Part shown: piece by piece, positions 18,099-28,222 of the stretch | How the letters are laid out: every line of letters starts with the position of its first letter | Position numbering within the stretch: the stretch's first letter is position 1 | From: Magnetospirillum sp. | GTDB taxonomy: Bacteria; Pseudomonadota; Alphaproteobacteria; Rhodospirillales; Magnetospirillaceae | Assembly: GCA_016183945.1 (NCBI GenBank) | Contig: JACPDP010000019.1 | Coordinates: forward strand, 1-58,620 | Length of the DNA: 58,620 nucleotides | Direction of reading: 5' to 3' | Position numbers and translations under genes: made by a program | Notes under the pieces: model-generated | Seen by the model: only the letters and a program-made list of their open reading frames with translations | What the model was told of the DNA's origin: nothing | Database searches by the model: none

Positions 18099-19808
18099 TT
18101 ACGCCGCCTTGATGGCTTCGAGGAAGCCTTCCACCTCGTTCTTGAGCTGATTGCTGCGGCGGAACAACTGCTCGGCGGCGGCGAACACCTCATTGGCCAT
18201 GGTCCCGGTTTCTTCGGCGGCGCGTGACACGTCGCCGATATTGCCCGAGACCTCCTGGGTACCTTGGGCGGCCTGTTCGACGCTGCGGGCGATTTCCGAG
18301 GTGGCGGCGCCCTGTTCCTCCATGGCGCCGGCGATGGCGGCGGCCAACTCGTTGATGATGTTGATGGTGCCGCCCACCTCGCGGATGGCTTGCACCGCCG
18401 AGCGGGTTTCGTCCTGGATGCCCTGCACCAGGGTGGAGATCTGGTCGGTGGCCTTGGCGGTCTGGCTGGCCAGGGTCTTGACCTCGTTGGCCACCACGGC
18501 GAAGCCCTTGCCGGCCTCGCCCGCCCGTGCCGCCTCGATGGTGGCATTCAGCGCCAGCAGGTTGGTCTGGCTGGCGATGTCGTTGATCAGCTGGACCACG
18601 GCGCCGATCTCCTCGGCGGCCGAGGCCAGGCGGCGGATGCGGTCGTTGGTGGCGTCGGCCTTGTGCACGGCGTCCCGCGAGACCTGAGCGGAGCGGCCGA
18701 CCTGGGCGCTGATCTCGCCGATGGAGGCCGACAACTCGGCCCCGGCGGCGGCCACCGTTTGGACGTTGGCGGTGGCATTCTCGGTGGCGACGGCGACCAG
18801 CGCGGACTGACGGTTGGTCTGCTCGGCGTTGGCGGACAGCGTCTGGGAGGAATGGCGCAGGGTGTCGACGGCGGTGGCCACCGCCTCCAGGGTGCCGCGC
18901 ACGGCGGTGTCGAAGCCTTGGGCGAGGCCCTCGATGCGCTGCTGGCGGGCGCGCTCGCGATGTTGTTCCTCGGCGGCATGGACCTCCAGCCGCTGGCGCT
19001 CGATGGCGTTGTCGCGGAACACGTTGACGGCGCGTGCCATATCGCCGATTTCGTCGCTGCGGACGGTGCCGGGCACCTCGGCCGCGGTGTCGCCCTTGGC
19101 CAGGCCGGCCATGGCAAGGCGCAGCTCGGCCAGCGGCCCGGTGATGGAGCGGCTCAGCAGCAGCGCGATCCCCGCGCCGCCCACCACGCCGGCGATCACC
19201 AGCGCGATGGTGAAGCCGACCGTCTGGCGGTAGGCGGCCTGGGACTGCTCGAACTGCTCGCGGGCCAGCGATACCTGCAGGGCCTGCAAGGCCTCGGCGT
19301 CGCTCTTGGCGATGCGGAACAGCGGCGCGATGCGCAGGGTAAGGGCTTCCGCCAGGGCGTCGAAGTCGGCGGCCCTGGCCAGCGCCATGCCGTGGCGCAG
19401 CCCGTCGTCGACGAAGGCCTTGCGGTGCCCGGTGTAGATGTCGGCCAGTTTCTTCTCGTCCGCCGTCATCGGCTTGGCGGCGAATTCGCCCCACAGGCGG
19501 CCGATCTCGGCGATGCTCTTCTCGATCACATCGAGATGCATGTCGGTGGGATGGTCGTGGAACTTGGCGGCGTGGCCGCGCGGATCATGGGCGGCGACCT
19601 GGTAAAGGTGCTGCAGGTTCTCGCGCATCAAATCATTGATTCGTGCCACCTGCTCCAGGGGCGCGGTGCGCTCGAGGTAAACCCGCTCGACCTGGGAATT
19701 GACGCTGCCGATCTTGGCGATGCCGAAGATGCCGCCGGCGAGCGATAGGGCGAGAAGAAAGGCCGTCAATAGAGCCAGCCGGCCGCCGATTTTCATTCCA
19801 GCAAGCAT
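18099..19808 (-). CDS. Methyl-accepting chemotaxis protein
   Basis: This 569-residue chemoreceptor has an N-terminal transmembrane helix (about 8-30), a periplasmic helical ligand domain (about 31-200), a second helix (about 202-225), a HAMP domain (about 225-280) and a signalling region with the canonical tip [32 protein letters not shown]. The C-terminus lacks the NWETF pentapeptide. The start is ATG 19808, preceded by AGGGGG; an ATG four codons later also fits. Ligand and partner are unknown. Confidence 0.93.
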   Translation of the reverse strand: MLAGMKIGGRLALLTAFLLALSLAGGIFGIAKIGSVNSQVERVYLERTAPLEQVARINDLMRENLQHLYQVAAHDPRGHAAKFHDHPTDMHLDVIEKSIAEIGRLWGEFAAKPMTADEKKLADIYTGHRKAFVDDGLRHGMALARAADFDALAEALTLRIAPLFRIAKSDAEALQALQVSLAREQFEQSQAAYRQTVGFTIALVIAGVVGGAGIALLLSRSITGPLAELRLAMAGLAKGDTAAEVPGTVRSDEIGDMARAVNVFRDNAIERQRLEVHAAEEQHRERARQQRIEGLAQGFDTAVRGTLEAVATAVDTLRHSSQTLSANAEQTNRQSALVAVATENATANVQTVAAAGAELSASIGEISAQVGRSAQVSRDAVHKADATNDRIRRLASAAEEIGAVVQLINDIASQTNLLALNATIEAARAGEAGKGFAVVANEVKTLASQTAKATDQISTLVQGIQDETRSAVQAIREVGGTINIINELAAAIAGAMEEQGAATSEIARSVEQAAQGTQEVSGNIGDVSRAAEETGTMANEVFAAAEQLFRRSNQLKNEVEGFLEAIKAA

Positions 19809-19983
19809 TGTGCGCCCCCTCGTTGGTCCAAACCGTTTGCCCCAAGGTCTCGCCATTTACACCTGTGGTATAAAAGCGTATATGCCCCACAAGTTAACTT
19901 TTTGTTAATTTCTGAGCCGGATCCCAGGACTGGCGTCGGGCGTCCGCTCGCCCTAAACTCGCCGCCAATCGCAGGGGGAGCCG

Positions 19984-21375
19984 ATGGCAATTGACATATA
20001 CGCGATGATTTCCGCCGCCGCCTCGCTGCTGGCGTGTGTGTTGGCGGCGGCGGCATGGCTGCGTCTCAAGGCGTCGGCCGACCAGACCGAGCGCCTGGAA
20101 CGGGTGCTGCGCGACGAGGCGGGGCGGGGCCGCGACGAGGCCGCTCAGCACGCCCGAGCCTTGCGCGAGGAGGTCGCCGGCCAGGGGCGGACCTTCCAGG
20201 ATGCCGCCGAGAGGCGCCATCACGAGCTGCGTTTGATGGTGGAGGCCAAGCTGGCCGAATCGCGCTCCGATCAGGCCACCGCCGCCAAGGCCTTGCGCGA
20301 GGAGGTGGCGGGAACGCTGCGCGACCGCCTCGATGCGGTCGGCCGCGCCCTCGCCGAACTGGGCACCAAGGTGGAGCAGCGGCTCGACGTCATCCGCGGC
20401 GAGAACGCCCAGAAGCTGGAGCAGATGCGCCAGACGGTGGACGAGAAGCTGCAGGGCACCCTGGAGAAACGCCTGGGCGAGTCCTTCAAGCAGGTCAGCG
20501 ACCGCCTGGAGCAGGTGCATAAGGGGCTGGGCGAGATGCAGTCGCTGGCCAACGGCGTCGGCGACCTGAAGCGGGTGCTCACCAACGTCAAGGCCCGCGG
20601 CAGCTGGGGCGAGATGCAGTTGGGCACCCTGCTCGACCAGATGCTGACCCCGGATCAGTACCTCAAGGACGCCGCCTGCCGCCCCGGCAGCCAGGAGCGG
20701 GTGGAATTCGCCATCCGGCTGCCCGGCCGCGGCGACGGCGAGCCCGAGGTGTTGCTGCCCATCGACGCCAAATTCCCCAATGAGGATTACGAGCGCCTGC
20801 TGCTGGCGGCCGAACGGGCCGATGCCGACGCGGTGGAGGCGGCCTCGCGCCAACTGGAGACCCGCGTCAGGCAATTTGCCCGCGACATCCGCGACAAGTA
20901 CATCAACCCGCCGCACACTACCGATTTCGCCATCCTGTTCCTGCCCACCGAGGGGCTTTACGCCGAGGTGTTGCGCCGTCCCGGCATGGTCGACCAGGTG
21001 CAGCGCGACTACAAGGTGACGCTGTCCGGCCCCACTACGCTCTGCGCCATGCTGAACGCGCTGCAGATGGGCTTCCGCACCCTGGCGATCCAGCAGCGCT
21101 CCAGCGAGGTGTGGGGCATCCTGGGGGCGGTGAAGACCGAGTTCGGGAAGTACGGCCAGGTGCTGGACAAGGTGCAAAAGAAACTGCAGGAGGCCTCCAA
21201 GACCATCGACGACGTGGCGGTGCGAAGGCGCGCCATCGACCGCTCGCTGCGCGCCGTCGAGACGCTGCCCGAAACCCAGGCGGAAACCTTGCTCGGCATC
21301 GGTTCCGCCCTCATCGAGGACATCGGCGCAGCCGAAATCGAGGACGTCGCCGAACAGGAGGGCGCTGACGCGTAA
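19984..21375 (+). CDS. rmuC: RmuC-family DNA recombination protein
   Basis: The 463-residue protein has an N-terminal membrane helix (about 7-27), a long coiled coil (about 30-190, with repeated charged heptads) and a RmuC domain with a PD-(D/E)xK-like fold (about 195-400, including SWGEMQLGTLLDQML and LPIDAKFPNEDY). RmuC limits recombination at inverted repeats; the biochemical activity is not settled. A GGGGAG ribosome site supports the ATG start. It is followed 21 bases later by the MFS gene. Confidence 0.92.
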   Translation: MAIDIYAMISAAASLLACVLAAAAWLRLKASADQTERLERVLRDEAGRGRDEAAQHARALREEVAGQGRTFQDAAERRHHELRLMVEAKLAESRSDQATAAKALREEVAGTLRDRLDAVGRALAELGTKVEQRLDVIRGENAQKLEQMRQTVDEKLQGTLEKRLGESFKQVSDRLEQVHKGLGEMQSLANGVGDLKRVLTNVKARGSWGEMQLGTLLDQMLTPDQYLKDAACRPGSQERVEFAIRLPGRGDGEPEVLLPIDAKFPNEDYERLLLAAERADADAVEAASRQLETRVRQFARDIRDKYINPPHTTDFAILFLPTEGLYAEVLRRPGMVDQVQRDYKVTLSGPTTLCAMLNALQMGFRTLAIQQRSSEVWGILGAVKTEFGKYGQVLDKVQKKLQEASKTIDDVAVRRRAIDRSLRAVETLPETQAETLLGIGSALIEDIGAAEIEDVAEQEGADA

Positions 21376-21396
21376 TTTTCATGCTATGAGCAGCGG

Positions 21397-22599
21397 ATGA
21401 CCGAGTCCTCCCGCCGGCTGGCGCCCGGGTCGTTCGCCATGGCGGTGCTGCTGACCTGCCTGGTGGCGTTCGGGCCGGTGTCCACCGACCTCTACCTCGC
21501 CTCGCTGCCCGACATGGCACGGGCCTTCCGCACCGACGCCGCCACGGTGCAGCTGACCCTGTCCGGCTTCCTGGTCGGATTCGCGGTGATGCAACTGGCC
21601 TACGGGCCGCTGTCCGACCGCTTCGGCCGGCGCCGGGCCATCCTCGGCGGCATCTGCGTTTACCTCGCCGGCACCGTCGTCTGCATCGTCGCCCCCAGCA
21701 TCGAAATCCTGATCGCCGGCCGCGTGTTGCAGGCGGTGGGGGCCTGCTGCGGTCCGGTGGTGGGTCGCGCCGTGGTGCGCGACGTCTATCCCCGCGAGGA
21801 GGCGGCCAAGGTGATGAGCTACATGGCCTCGGCCATGGCGCTGGCGCCGTTCGTCGCCCCCATCGCCGGCGGCTGGTGCCATGCCCTGTTCGGTTGGCAG
21901 GCCAACTTCGTGCTGCTGCTGGTGTTCGGGCTGGCGCTGCTGCTGGCGGTGAGGCGGCTGCTGGCCGAAACCAATCCGCATCCCGACCGGCATGCCCTGT
22001 CGCCCGGGCGGCTGCTCGGCAACTATGCCCGGGTCTTCCGCGACCGGCACTTTCTCGGCTGCGTGCTGACGGTGGCCATGGCGTTCGGCGGCATGTTCAC
22101 CTTCATCTCGGCCTCGTCCTTCGTGCTGATCGACGTGCTGGGCCTGCCGGTGCAATGGTTCGGGCTGGGGTTTTCGGTGGTGGTGGCGGGCTACATCGCC
22201 GGCGGCTTCCTCGCCGGCCGGTTGACCGCGACGGTGGGGTTCGAGCGCATGGTCACCGCCGGAGCCTTGGGCTGTGCCGGCTCGGGCCTGCTGCTGGCCG
22301 GTCTGGCCTTCGCGGGAGTCTCCAGCCTGCCGGCGGTGCTGCTGCCGATGATGCTGTTCTTCCTGTCCTCCGCCCTGGTGCTGCCCAACTGTACCGCGGC
22401 GGCCATCGCCCCGTTTCCCCGCATGGCCGGGGTTGCCTCGGCGGGCTTGGGCTTCGTGCAGATTCTGTGGGGCTCGGCCTGCGGCTGGCTGGTGGCCAAC
22501 CTGTTCGACGGCAGCACCCGGCCGCTGGCGGCCGTGGTGATGATGATGGGCCTGGCAACCCTGGCCGCCTATCACCTGCTGGCGCGCCCCAAGGGGTAG
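21397..22599 (+). CDS. Bcr/CflA-family MFS drug efflux transporter
   Basis: The 400-residue inner-membrane protein has twelve predicted transmembrane helices. The Bcr/CflA hallmark STDLYLASLPDMA follows helix 1, and the MFS loop motif YGPLSDRFGRRRA joins helices 2 and 3. The family exports chloramphenicol, bicyclomycin, sulfonamides or dipeptides by proton antiport; the substrate cannot be predicted. It lies directly after rmuC and 40 bases before the M48 protease gene. Confidence 0.9.
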   Translation: MTESSRRLAPGSFAMAVLLTCLVAFGPVSTDLYLASLPDMARAFRTDAATVQLTLSGFLVGFAVMQLAYGPLSDRFGRRRAILGGICVYLAGTVVCIVAPSIEILIAGRVLQAVGACCGPVVGRAVVRDVYPREEAAKVMSYMASAMALAPFVAPIAGGWCHALFGWQANFVLLLVFGLALLLAVRRLLAETNPHPDRHALSPGRLLGNYARVFRDRHFLGCVLTVAMAFGGMFTFISASSFVLIDVLGLPVQWFGLGFSVVVAGYIAGGFLAGRLTATVGFERMVTAGALGCAGSGLLLAGLAFAGVSSLPAVLLPMMLFFLSSALVLPNCTAAAIAPFPRMAGVASAGLGFVQILWGSACGWLVANLFDGSTRPLAAVVMMMGLATLAAYHLLARPKG

Positions 22600-22639
22600 C
22601 ATTATCATTGCCCCGGTTGCGTGCCTGGGAGAGTTGCCG

Positions 22640-24073
22640 ATGCGCCGTCTCGCCGTCCTGTTTGCGCTGTTCGCCCTGGGGGGCTGCCAGGTGGCGCCCG
22701 GCACCGGCGCCACCAACCTCAACATGGTCTCGTCGCAGGAGGAGCGCCAGATGGGCGCCGAGGCCCATCCCGGCATCCTCAAGGAATTCGGCGGCGCCTA
22801 TGACGATCCCGAACTGCAGGCCTGGATCGCCGGCATCGGCCAGCGCCTGGTGCGCCAGACCGAGACTCCCAACGCCGAGTTTCGCTTCACCGTGCTCAAC
22901 AGCACCATCTTCAACGCCATGGCGCTGCCCGGCGGCTATGTCTACATCACCCGTGGACTGATCGCGGTGGCCGGCAATGAGGCCGAGCTGGCCGGGGTGA
23001 TCGGCCACGAGATCGGCCACGTCACCGCCCAGCACACCGGCCAGCGCTACACCCGCGCCATGGCCGCCAACGTGATGGCGGCGGTGTTGGGCGCCGTGGT
23101 GGGGGTGCCCGGGGCGGGGCAGGTGGCCTCGCTGGGGGCCTCGGCCTATCTGCAGGGCTTCTCGCGCGACAATGAAAGCGAGGCGGATGCGCTGGGCATG
23201 CGCTACATGGCCAAGGCCGGCTACGACCCCCATGCCATGAGCTCCATGTTCACCCGCATGCGCGACCACTCCCGGCTGGAGGCGCTGCTGGCCGGGCGTT
23301 CGCCCGACGCGGTGGACGAGTTCCACATGATGGCCAGCCACCCGCGCGCCATCGAACGCATCCAGGCCACCGCCGAGGCGGTTCGCAACGAGTATCCCCA
23401 CGGCGCGCTCGGCACCGAGCAGTACCTGACGCGGGTCGGCGGCATGATCTACGGCGACGACCCCGCCGAAGGGGTGACGCGCGACCGGGTCTTCCTGCAC
23501 GCGCCGTTGGGCATCGGCTTCGAGGTGCCGCCCGGTTTCCGCCTGATCAACGGCACCAAGGCGGTGACCGCCAGCCATCCCGACGGCTCGGTCATCCGCT
23601 TCGATCAGGGCCGCGACGCCACCGCCGGGCCGGCCAGCTACCTTCAGCACCAGTGGGCCAAGGGGCTGCAGCTCTCCCAGGTGGAGGCCCTCACCGTCAA
23701 CGGCTTCGAGGCCGCCACCGGGGCGGCGCGGGTCGATACCAAAAAGGGCTCGCTGGATGCGCGCCTGGTGGCCATTCAGCGCGGCACCTCGGTGTGGCGC
23801 TTCATGTTCCTGACGCCGCCCAGGGTCACCGCCCAGCACATCGAGAACTTCAAGCGCACCACCTACAGCTTCCACGCCCTGACGCCCGAGGAAAAGGCGG
23901 CGGCCCATCCCACCCGCATCAAGGTGGTGGCGGTCAAGCCCGGCGACACGGTGGAGACGCTGGCCGATCGCCTGCCCTTCGACCGCTTCCGCCTGGAACG
24001 CTTCCAGGCGCTGAACGGCCTGCACCCGGGGGACCAACTGAAGCCGGGCCAGAAGGTGAAGCTGGTGGAGTAG
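22640..24073 (+). CDS. M48-family metalloprotease lipoprotein with LysM-like C-terminus
   Basis: The 477-residue protein has a lipoprotein signal peptide with lipobox LGGC (Cys about 18). The M48 zinc protease domain carries H123-E-x-x-H127 (GHEIGHV) and a downstream NESEADALG helix supplying the third ligand (about Glu181). The C-terminus ends in a LysM-like segment (VKPGDTVETLADRL...LNGLHPGDQLKPGQKV). BepA/LoiP-type relatives act in outer-membrane protein quality control; the LysM-like part would dock it to peptidoglycan. A TTG two codons upstream is a less likely start. Confidence 0.9.
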   Translation: MRRLAVLFALFALGGCQVAPGTGATNLNMVSSQEERQMGAEAHPGILKEFGGAYDDPELQAWIAGIGQRLVRQTETPNAEFRFTVLNSTIFNAMALPGGYVYITRGLIAVAGNEAELAGVIGHEIGHVTAQHTGQRYTRAMAANVMAAVLGAVVGVPGAGQVASLGASAYLQGFSRDNESEADALGMRYMAKAGYDPHAMSSMFTRMRDHSRLEALLAGRSPDAVDEFHMMASHPRAIERIQATAEAVRNEYPHGALGTEQYLTRVGGMIYGDDPAEGVTRDRVFLHAPLGIGFEVPPGFRLINGTKAVTASHPDGSVIRFDQGRDATAGPASYLQHQWAKGLQLSQVEALTVNGFEAATGAARVDTKKGSLDARLVAIQRGTSVWRFMFLTPPRVTAQHIENFKRTTYSFHALTPEEKAAAHPTRIKVVAVKPGDTVETLADRLPFDRFRLERFQALNGLHPGDQLKPGQKVKLVE

Positions 24074-24077
24074 GGCC

Positions 24078-24788
24078 CTATTTTCGCCGCGCCACCCACC
24101 CTCCGAAGCACAGCGCGCGGAAGAAGGCCTGCGGCGGGCCGAAGCCGGCGGCGCCGAGCAGGGCGGCCAGGCGGGCCTCGGTGACCGGGAAGATGTCGCG
24201 GTCGACGTGGCGAAAGCCCTTGTCCACCTCGGCTTCGGCGATGCCCGACGCCAGTTGCAGGTGGCGCCACCAGGCGCGCTGCTGCGTCTGCCAGGCCTCG
24301 ACCGGGTCGGCGAACAGGTCGGCGAGCACCAGGGAAGCGCCCGGTTTGAGATGGTCGGCGATCTCGGTGAGCAGGGTCTGCTTGGCGCCCCCCGCACCGT
24401 TTTCGGCGTCCGGCAGGAAGTGCAGCACCAGCAACAGGGTGGCGACGTCGAACGGCTCGAACTTGGGCAATCCCGACACCTTCGACGGATAAAGGCGGAC
24501 CCGTTGGGTGAGGTCGTGCGCCGCCACCTTGTGCTCGGCGATGGCCAGCATCTCGGTGGATGGATCGACCCCCACCACATGCAGGTTGGGGCAGCTTTGC
24601 GCCAGCGCCACGCATTCGACGCCGGTGCCGGCTCCCACCACCAGGGCGCGGCCGCGGCCGGCGGTGGCTTCTGCGACCACCATGCAGGACAGGACGTGCA
24701 ACGCCTCGTAGCCGGGAATCGCCTCGCGGATCCGGCGGTCGTAGGCCGCCGCCCGGTCGGCGTCGAAATGGCGGGCGGCGTCGGTCAT
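24078..24788 (-). CDS. Class I SAM-dependent methyltransferase
   Basis: The 236-residue protein has a Rossmann methyltransferase core. Motif I is ALVVGAGTGVECVAL and the acidic residue of motif II is in VVGVDPSTEML. The later segment FDVATLLLVLHFLPD fits motifs III/IV. A helical N-terminal segment and a C-terminal extension probably recognise the substrate, which is unknown; no SAM synthesis or modification gene adjoins. The start ATG 24788 follows GAGGAGGTTCCC, an excellent ribosome site. It converges on the M48 gene with four bases between stops. Confidence 0.87.
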   Translation of the reverse strand: MTDAARHFDADRAAAYDRRIREAIPGYEALHVLSCMVVAEATAGRGRALVVGAGTGVECVALAQSCPNLHVVGVDPSTEMLAIAEHKVAAHDLTQRVRLYPSKVSGLPKFEPFDVATLLLVLHFLPDAENGAGGAKQTLLTEIADHLKPGASLVLADLFADPVEAWQTQQRAWWRHLQLASGIAEAEVDKGFRHVDRDIFPVTEARLAALLGAAGFGPPQAFFRALCFGGWVARRK

Positions 24789-24817
24789 GGGAACCTCCTC
24801 GATCAATTGTCGCTCAG

Positions 24818-25348
24818 TCAATTCTCGGCCGGAAAGGCGCCCAACTGGCGCAGCGCCTCTGCCACCGCCATGGCGGCGGCCAGCGCCACGTTCAGCGAGC
24901 GAATCCCCGGGACCATGGCGATGCGCACGCGCTCCTGGGCCAGGGCCGCCACCTCGGGCGGCACCCCGGCGCTCTCGCGCCCCACCATGATGGTATCACC
25001 GGCGGCGAAGGGGAAGAGGTCGCATCGCCTGTCGCCCCCGGTGGTCAAAAGCACCAGCCGCCGCCCTTGGCCGGCCACGGCGGCGGCGAAGGCCTGCCAA
25101 GAGGCATGCCGCACCACCTGGGCACGGTCGAGGTAATCCATGCCGGCCCGCCGCAGCTTGGCATCGGAAAAGACGAAACCGCAGGGCTCGATGATGTCCA
25201 CCGGCAAGGCAAAGCATGCCGAAAGGCGTAGCAGTGCCCCGGTATTCTGAGGAATGTCCGGCTGGAATAATGCCAAGCGGAGCGGATTATCCTGGAGGAT
25301 CAAGTGATACTGCCCTTCTGGGCGGGACCGCCCTATCTTATTGGCCAA
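24818..25348 (-). CDS. trmL: tRNA (cytidine/uridine-34-2'-O)-methyltransferase TrmL
   Basis: This SPOUT-fold enzyme methylates the wobble ribose of certain leucine tRNAs. The core begins LRLALFQPDIPQNTGALLRLSA, with later SPOUT knot motifs MVGRESAGVPPEV and IRIAMVPGIRSLNVALAAAMA-like residues. The longest frame gives 176 residues from a TTG at 25348. TrmL proteins normally begin right before RLALFQP, so the true start may be TTG 25303 or TTG 25276; no ATG is available. It diverges from petABC. Confidence 0.88.
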   Translation of the reverse strand: MANKIGRSRPEGQYHLILQDNPLRLALFQPDIPQNTGALLRLSACFALPVDIIEPCGFVFSDAKLRRAGMDYLDRAQVVRHASWQAFAAAVAGQGRRLVLLTTGGDRRCDLFPFAAGDTIMVGRESAGVPPEVAALAQERVRIAMVPGIRSLNVALAAAMAVAEALRQLGAFPAEN

Positions 25349-25388
25349 GTACTATATTAGGGTTTTCTCAACCGGCTTGACTCACCTG

Positions 25389-25417
25389 TTGAATCGCGGC
25401 TTCCGTTGTGGTTAATA
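25389..25417 (+). promoter_or_regulatory. Candidate promoter of petABC
   Basis: TTGAAT (25389-25394) and TTAATA (25412-25417) are separated by exactly 17 bases and lie 35 bases before the petA start codon. The match to sigma-70 boxes is good for a GC-rich genome. No clear regulator site was identified nearby. Confidence 0.5.
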
Positions 25418-25452
25418 GTGCCGCTTTCGCGGGCCAACAAGAGGGTTAAGTT

Positions 25453-26007
25453 ATGGCTGACCAGGCTACGCATGCCCAGCCTTCGCCGATGGACGGACAG
25501 ACGCGGCGGGATTTCCTGCTGTATGCTACCTCCGCTTTGGGCGTTGCAGGCACGGCTATCGCCCTATGGCCGTTCGTGCACAGCATGAACCCGGCCGCCG
25601 ACACTTTGGCGCTGTCCACTACCGACGTCGATCTCACCGCCATCCAGCCGGGCCAGTCGGTCACGGTGGTGTGGCAGGGCAAGCCGGTGTTCGTCCGGCA
25701 TCGCACCACCGAGGAGATCGCCACCGCGGTCAAGGACGACGGCGGCGACATGCGCGAGCCGCAGAAAGACGGCACGCGGGTCAAGAAGCCGGAATGGCTG
25801 GTGCTGGTGGGGGTCTGCACCCATCTGGGCTGCGTGCCGCTGGGCCAGAAGGCGGCCGACCCGAAGGGTGACTTCGGTGGCTGGTTCTGCCCATGCCACG
25901 GCTCGCACTACGATACCTCGGGGCGCATCCGCAAGGGCCCCGCGCCCGCCAACCTGCCGGTGCCGCCCTACGCCTTCACCGGCGATACCGCGATCCGCAT
26001 CGGCTGA
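25453..26007 (+). CDS. petA: Ubiquinol-cytochrome c reductase Rieske iron-sulfur subunit
   Basis: The 184-residue subunit of the cytochrome bc1 complex transfers an electron from ubiquinol to cytochrome c1. A twin-arginine signal/anchor ([14 protein letters not shown]) starts near residue 18. The [2Fe-2S] motifs are CTHLGC (about 117-122) and CPCHGSHYD (about 139-147), both complete. The order Rieske, cytochrome b, cytochrome c1 is the standard alphaproteobacterial petABC operon. AGAGGGTTAAGTT precedes the ATG. Confidence 0.97.
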   Translation: MADQATHAQPSPMDGQTRRDFLLYATSALGVAGTAIALWPFVHSMNPAADTLALSTTDVDLTAIQPGQSVTVVWQGKPVFVRHRTTEEIATAVKDDGGDMREPQKDGTRVKKPEWLVLVGVCTHLGCVPLGQKAADPKGDFGGWFCPCHGSHYDTSGRIRKGPAPANLPVPPYAFTGDTAIRIG

Positions 26008-26018
26008 GAGGGCGACCC

Positions 26019-27278
26019 ATGAGCGGCTTCAAGAGCAACAACAAAGTCGTCAACTGGATTGAGGATCGCCTGCCGATCTTCTCGTTGATGCAACACTCGG
26101 CCGTCGAGTATCCGACGCCGAAGAACCTGAACTACTGGTGGAACTTCGGTTCGCTGGCCGGTTTCGTCCTGGTGATCATGATCCTGTCGGGCGTGTTCCT
26201 GGTGATGAACTACACCGCCCACACCTCGATGGCCTTCGATTCGGTCGAGCGCATCATGCGCGACGTCAATTACGGGTGGCTGCTGCGCTACCTGCATAGC
26301 AACGGCGCCACGATGTTCTTCATCGTCGTCTACATCCATATCTTCCGGAATCTCTACTACGGCTCGTACAAGAGCCCGCGCGAGATTCTGTGGTGGATCG
26401 GCATCGCCATCTATCTGGCGATGATGGCCACCGGTTTCCTCGGCTACGTGCTGCCCTGGGGGCAGATGTCGTTCTGGGGCGCCACGGTGATCACCAACCT
26501 GTTCTCCGCCTTCCCCATCATCGGCGATCCCATCGTCGCCTGGCTGTGGGGCGGTTTCTCGGTGGACAACCCGACGCTGAACCGCTTCTTCTCGCTGCAT
26601 TATCTGCTGCCGTTCGTCATCCTCGGCCTGGTGGTGCTGCATGTCTGGGCGTTGCACACGGTGAAGTCCAACAATCCGCTGGGCATCGACATCAAGGGGC
26701 CGCAGGACACCATCCCGTTCCACCCCTACTACACGATCAAGGACCTGTACGGCATCGGCGTGTTCATGCTGGTCTACATGGCCTTCGTGTTCTGGGCGCC
26801 CAACTTCTTCGGCGAGGCCGACAACTACATCCCGGCCAATCCGATGGTCACGCCGCCGCATATCGTGCCGGAATGGTACTACCTGCCGTTCTACGCCATC
26901 CTGCGCTCGGTGCCCGACAAGCTGGGCGGCGTGGTGCTGATGTTCGGCGCCATCCTGATCCTGTTCGCGCTGCCCTGGCTCGACACGTCGAAGGTGCGCT
27001 CGGCCAAGTTCCGCCCCTTGTACAAGCAGTTCTTCTGGCTGTTCCTGATCGACTGCCTGCTGCTGGGCTACATCGGTGCCAAGCCGGCGGAGGGCAACTA
27101 CGTCATCATCGGCCGGCTGGCCACCGCCTGGTACTTCTTCCACTTCATGGTGCTGATGCCCCTGCTTGGCTTCATCGAGAAGCCGCGGGCGCTGCCGGCC
27201 AGCATCTCGGCTCCGGTGATCAAGGGTGGCGGCAACGCCGCTGCCGGCGCCACCGCCCAGCCGATGGAGAAAGCGTGA
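26019..27278 (+). CDS. petB: Cytochrome b of the bc1 complex
   Basis: This 419-residue integral membrane subunit carries the two b-type hemes and both quinone sites. Eight hydrophobic segments are seen, with heme-ligand histidines in the second ([15 protein letters not shown]) and fourth ([20 protein letters not shown]) helices and the conserved Qo-site [14 protein letters not shown] start at ATG 26019 with a GAGGGCGACCC ribosome region; the upstream open frame overlaps petA out of phase. Its TGA overlaps the petC ATG by one base. Confidence 0.97.
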   Translation: MSGFKSNNKVVNWIEDRLPIFSLMQHSAVEYPTPKNLNYWWNFGSLAGFVLVIMILSGVFLVMNYTAHTSMAFDSVERIMRDVNYGWLLRYLHSNGATMFFIVVYIHIFRNLYYGSYKSPREILWWIGIAIYLAMMATGFLGYVLPWGQMSFWGATVITNLFSAFPIIGDPIVAWLWGGFSVDNPTLNRFFSLHYLLPFVILGLVVLHVWALHTVKSNNPLGIDIKGPQDTIPFHPYYTIKDLYGIGVFMLVYMAFVFWAPNFFGEADNYIPANPMVTPPHIVPEWYYLPFYAILRSVPDKLGGVVLMFGAILILFALPWLDTSKVRSAKFRPLYKQFFWLFLIDCLLLGYIGAKPAEGNYVIIGRLATAWYFFHFMVLMPLLGFIEKPRALPASISAPVIKGGGNAAAGATAQPMEKA

Positions 27279-28045
27279 TGCGTAAGCTTATCCTCACCGC
27301 GCTCGTTGCCGCCGGCCTCGTCGGCGCCGCGGGCGCCGCGCAGGCTTCGGAAGGCGGCGCGCCGCTGATCACGGTGCCGCATTCGTGGGACGGCGTGTTC
27401 GGCCGCTACGACAAGGCACAGCTGAAGCGCGGCTTCCAGGTGTTCCACGACGTGTGCTCCAACTGTCACACGTTGCGCCTGGTAGCCTACCGCAACCTCT
27501 CGGCGGTCGGGCTTTCCCCCGACGAGATCAAGACGGTGGCGGCCGAGCGCGAGCTGCCCGACGCCCCCAACGACGAGGGCGTGGTGGTCAACCGTGCCGG
27601 TCGGCCTTCGGACAAGTATATCGGTCCCTTCCCCAACGAGAAGGCGGCCGCGGCAGCCAATGGCGGCGCGCTGCCGCCCGACTTGTCGCTGATGACCAAG
27701 GCGCGGACCAACGGCCCCGACTACGTCTACTCGCTGATGCTGGGGTACGAGGATGTCGCCCCCGAGGGTCATCCCATTCCCGAGGGTAAGTTCTACAACA
27801 AGTTCTTCCCCGGCAACGCCATCAGCATGCCGCCCCAGGTGATGGACGACCTGGTGACCTATGCCGACGGCACCAAGGCCACCAAGGAACAACTCGCCGC
27901 CGACATCGTCGCCTTCCTCAACTGGACGGCCGAGCCCGAGCTCGACCAGCGCAAGGGGATGGGTCTGTACGTGATGATCTTCCTCGGCGTGCTGACCGCC
28001 CTGTTCTACGCCCTCAAGCGTCAGATCTGGGCCAACGTGCACTGA
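27278..28045 (+). CDS. petC: Cytochrome c1 of the bc1 complex
   Basis: The 255-residue periplasmic heme subunit has a signal peptide (about 1-23, ending AQAS), a single c-type heme site CSNCH (near residue 53), the methionine-ligand region around GNAISMPPQ and a C-terminal anchor helix (about 227-246) with the LYVMIFLGVLTALFY sequence. It completes petABC. A GTG immediately before the ATG is an alternative start. A strong hairpin follows the gene. Confidence 0.97.
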   Translation: MRKLILTALVAAGLVGAAGAAQASEGGAPLITVPHSWDGVFGRYDKAQLKRGFQVFHDVCSNCHTLRLVAYRNLSAVGLSPDEIKTVAAERELPDAPNDEGVVVNRAGRPSDKYIGPFPNEKAAAAANGGALPPDLSLMTKARTNGPDYVYSLMLGYEDVAPEGHPIPEGKFYNKFFPGNAISMPPQVMDDLVTYADGTKATKEQLAADIVAFLNWTAEPELDQRKGMGLYVMIFLGVLTALFYALKRQIWANVH

Positions 28046-28060
28046 TCGGACCGCGCGTTG

Positions 28061-28087
28061 CCACCCTTCCCCGGCGGGGAAGGGTGG
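28061..28087 (+). terminator. Hairpin after petC
   Basis: A perfect 12-bp stem (CCACCCTTCCCC with its complement) encloses a GGC loop, 15 bases past the petC stop. No T-run follows, so it may end transcription weakly or protect the petABC message. It belongs to the same general style of palindrome found at 35388 and 41196. Confidence 0.6.
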
Positions 28088-28222
28088 GCCCCGTGGTACA
28101 TTCCCCCTGCCCCCCTCCCGTTGGCTGGGGGCTTGCCGTATCTTCCGGTGCTCTTTTTCGCGCGTTGCCTCCGTCCTTTCGGTCGCCATATGGCACTGGT
28201 CGGATATGCAAGGAGCACCGCC